This document shows, piece by piece, positions 16,099 through 17,547 of a stretch of 17,547 bases of DNA. Positions within the stretch are counted from its first letter, which is position 1. Each line of letters begins with the position of its first letter. The translations under genes were made by a program, and so were the position numbers. A model generated the notes under the pieces. The model did no database searches. It was not told the origin of the DNA and was given only the letters and a program-made list of their open reading frames with translations. The DNA comes from an uncultured Prevotellamassilia sp. (GTDB lineage Bacteria; Bacteroidota; Bacteroidia; Bacteroidales; Bacteroidaceae): assembly GCA_934255485.1 (NCBI GenBank), contig CAKQOG010000040.1, positions 1-17,547 of the forward strand, in the 5' to 3' direction.

Positions 16099-16488
16099 CT
16101 ATTTTGCTATCGAGAGTTTTTGAAAAACCAATTCATACATGGGTATTTTGCCCCTTACGATATAAGCATTACAAAGGGTATTGCCATTCAAACATAGCGT
16201 ATCAGCATCAAACGCCACACGCAAGCGCAGTTTGTCAGTTTCTTCTTCAACCTTTGTTACCTTACATTTTATTTGCCCATTGGCACAAGTCAATGTAATG
16301 GTGTCTTTTGGAATGATAGCGTGATATACATCTTTTGACATATACACAACACCATGATTTTTGGCACAAACAAACATTGTTACTGGACTTTTTATATTGG
16401 CAGACAAATGGCACAATATAAATGAGATGAGTGCTATTACCAAAGGCAATATCAAGAACGTGCCATACTTTACTATAAAATCTTTCAT
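16099..16488 (-). CDS. Small membrane-anchored protein, possibly a reduced HlyD-like adaptor
   Basis: I do not recognise this 129-residue protein with certainty. It has one N-terminal transmembrane segment (about residues 9-29, FLILPLVIALISFILCHL) followed by a beta-rich soluble part. The stretch GVVYMSKDVYHAIIPKDTI, then KCKVTKVEEETDKLRLRVAF and NAYIVRGKIPMYELVFQKL, resembles the beta-barrel and end of HlyD-type membrane fusion proteins. The coiled-coil hairpin and lipoyl halves are absent. Six cysteines are present, one in the membrane segment. Its ATG overlaps the TGA of the upstream ABC exporter gene (ATGA, 16485-16488), a strong sign of translational coupling and shared function. It would sit in the inner membrane facing the periplasm. 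The HlyD relation is inference; it could also be an immunity or accessory protein of a peptide exporter. Because the upstream gene is disrupted, expression may be lost. Confidence 0.6.
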   Translation of the reverse strand: MKDFIVKYGTFLILPLVIALISFILCHLSANIKSPVTMFVCAKNHGVVYMSKDVYHAIIPKDTITLTCANGQIKCKVTKVEEETDKLRLRVAFDADTLCLNGNTLCNAYIVRGKIPMYELVFQKLSIAK

Positions 16489-17476
16489 GCAGTAGGAATC
16501 TCCAATTGATTATGAATGAGTTCGTAATAATAACCATGTAGTTTGACCAAATCGTCGTGTGTTCCTTGTTCTACAACTCTACCTTGTCGGAGCACCACTA
16601 TGTTGTCGGCATGCTTCACGGTGCTTAGTCGGTGTGCTATTACAACACGAGTGCGCCCCTTAAAACATGCTGCAATATTCCTTGTTATGTTTGCTTCGTT
16701 CTCTGCATCTAACGACGAAGTAGCCTCATCCATCATCAGGTACATGGGGCGCTTATAAACGGCTCTCGCTATCATTATGCGCTGTTTCTCGCCGCCACTT
16801 ACGCCTATACCTTCTGCTCCAACTTTTGTATCTATGCCCAATGGGTGACTCCTAAATACATCTTTTAGGCAAGCTACATTGATAGTCTCTTGCAACCTTG
16901 TTTCATCTGCATCTTCGCCCAATATTATGTTCTGCCGTATCGTATCAGAGAATAGGTAGTTGTCTTGCATTACAATACCTGAAGCCTTGCGTATAGACTT
17001 TGCAGAATATGTTTGCAAATCGTTATCGCCCAACCTTATTGTGCCCGATGTAGGGATGTAGAATTTTAATAACAACTTCATAAGTGTGGTTTTTCCGCTA
17101 CCACTCTCACCAACAATAGCTGTCATCTGTCCGGCGGGAAGGGTAAATGATACGTCTGCTATTGCAGGCCGCTCTGTTAATCCAGTATAACTGAACGTTA
17201 CATGCTGCAAGCTTATATCTAATGGTTTTTCATTAGGTATGGGCTTTTTATTACAGTCGTCTTCGTCTTTGCATAGGTGCACTTCTTGCGAACGTTCAAG
17301 GCTTATTTTAGCATCTTGATACTGCTGTGCAAAACCTATCAGTTGCTCTAACGGACCACCTATCATGCCTATAATAGTAGAAATACTCATCATCATACCC
17401 AATGTTAGCGATCCATCTACCACCAACACTGCCACCCAATAAGTTATAAGAATGTTGCGTAACTGCCCAATTGAAA
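16485..17476 (-). pseudogene. Peptide/bacteriocin-type ABC exporter, 5' part cut off by an IS element
   Basis: The retained part encodes the last transmembrane region and the complete nucleotide-binding domain of an ABC exporter. The frame is open from the IS junction through SIGQLRNILITYWV into the region that begins at the in-frame GTG at 17435. Counting from that GTG, Walker A GESGSGKT is at 109-116, the Q-loop glutamine at 157, the signature VSGGE at 212-216, Walker B YLMMDEA at 232-238 and the H-loop histidine at 268. The motif pattern GSLTLGMMM...PLEQLIGFAQQYQDAKISLERSQEV is typical of Bacteroidota C39-peptidase-containing bacteriocin exporters of about 730 residues, so roughly the N-terminal half, including any peptidase domain, is missing here. 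It may continue beyond the inserted element outside the window. All ATPase motifs are intact, so the disruption looks recent. It is coupled by ATGA to the next gene. Confidence 0.8.
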
Positions 17477-17547
17477 TGACCCCAAAAAGTTGGACAGGTT
17501 ATTAACTATCCGATTTGAGAAAGAGTTCGGTATTGCACCGGGCTCTT
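17477..17547 (-). mobile_element. One end of an IS3-family insertion sequence
   Basis: The end TGACCCCAAAAAGTTGGACA (from 17477) begins with TG as IS3-family termini do and resembles IS150-type ends I know. Inside it, on the minus strand, is the end of a transposase reading frame whose TAG stop is at 17506-17508. The element runs off the right edge. It interrupts the ABC exporter gene; the flanking bases at 17474-17476 (AAA) would be one copy of a short target duplication, which cannot be confirmed here. Confidence 0.8.
17506..17547 (-). CDS. IS3-family transposase (OrfB), C-terminal end only
   Basis: Thirteen codons and a TAG stop are visible, reading KSPVQYRTLSQIG. The SPVQYRT motif is the usual C-terminal ending of IS3-family OrfB (rve/DDE integrase) transposases. 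The stop lies 29 nt inside the element's end, as expected. The catalytic DDE domain would be beyond the window edge, so intactness of the enzyme is unknown. Confidence 0.75.
   Translation of the reverse strand, partial: KSPVQYRTLSQIG

Overview
The window looks like a chromosomal segment from a member of the Bacteroidota, most likely Prevotella or a close relative. Several intergenic regions carry the phylum's TAnnTTTG -7 promoter box, two of them with a TTTG -33 box exactly 19 nt upstream. The tRNA gene does not encode CCA, leaders are A-rich without clear Shine-Dalgarno motifs, and several proteins belong to families typical of this phylum. No taxonomic marker was searched, so the genus is inferred.

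Layout. Positions 1-150 hold a cluster of short GC-rich palindromes (REP-like). A 923-residue secreted MG2-type protein (252-3023, +) follows and ends at a long bidirectional terminator. Facing it is a minus-strand group that may be one transcript: an SLC13/DASS transporter with two RCK_C-like domains (4175-6070), an outer-membrane beta-barrel protein (3497-4135) and a small ABM-fold protein (3112-3396). Divergent from the transporter is a three-domain DsbD-type reductase (6280-8316, +), then the ribosome-associated GTPase TypA/BipA (8546-10345, +). mutS (10477-13092, -) converges on typA across another hairpin, and a tRNA-Arg(CCU) lies upstream of mutS on the same strand.

Positions 13298-13999 contain no gene but are rich in structure: the tRNA promoter, an array of about five palindromes at an exact 23-bp period, a 21-bp AT-rich inverted repeat, and the promoter of the next operon with an overlapping 8-bp inverted repeat. 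That operon is ptb-buk (phosphate butyryltransferase and butyrate kinase, 14000-16013), which would convert butyryl-CoA or branched acyl-CoA to the acid with ATP formation.

The right end is a disrupted export locus on the minus strand. The C-terminal half of an ABC exporter resembling bacteriocin or peptide exporters (16485-17476) overlaps by ATGA a 129-residue membrane-anchored protein (16099-16488). The ABC gene is cut at its 5' side by one end of an IS3-family element (17477 to the window edge), which includes the last 13 codons of its transposase.

The least explained items are the 23-bp palindrome array, the large stem-loop beside it, and the small protein coupled to the exporter, which may be a reduced HlyD-like adaptor. 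I see no convincing complete new system. Most genes are ordinary core genes.
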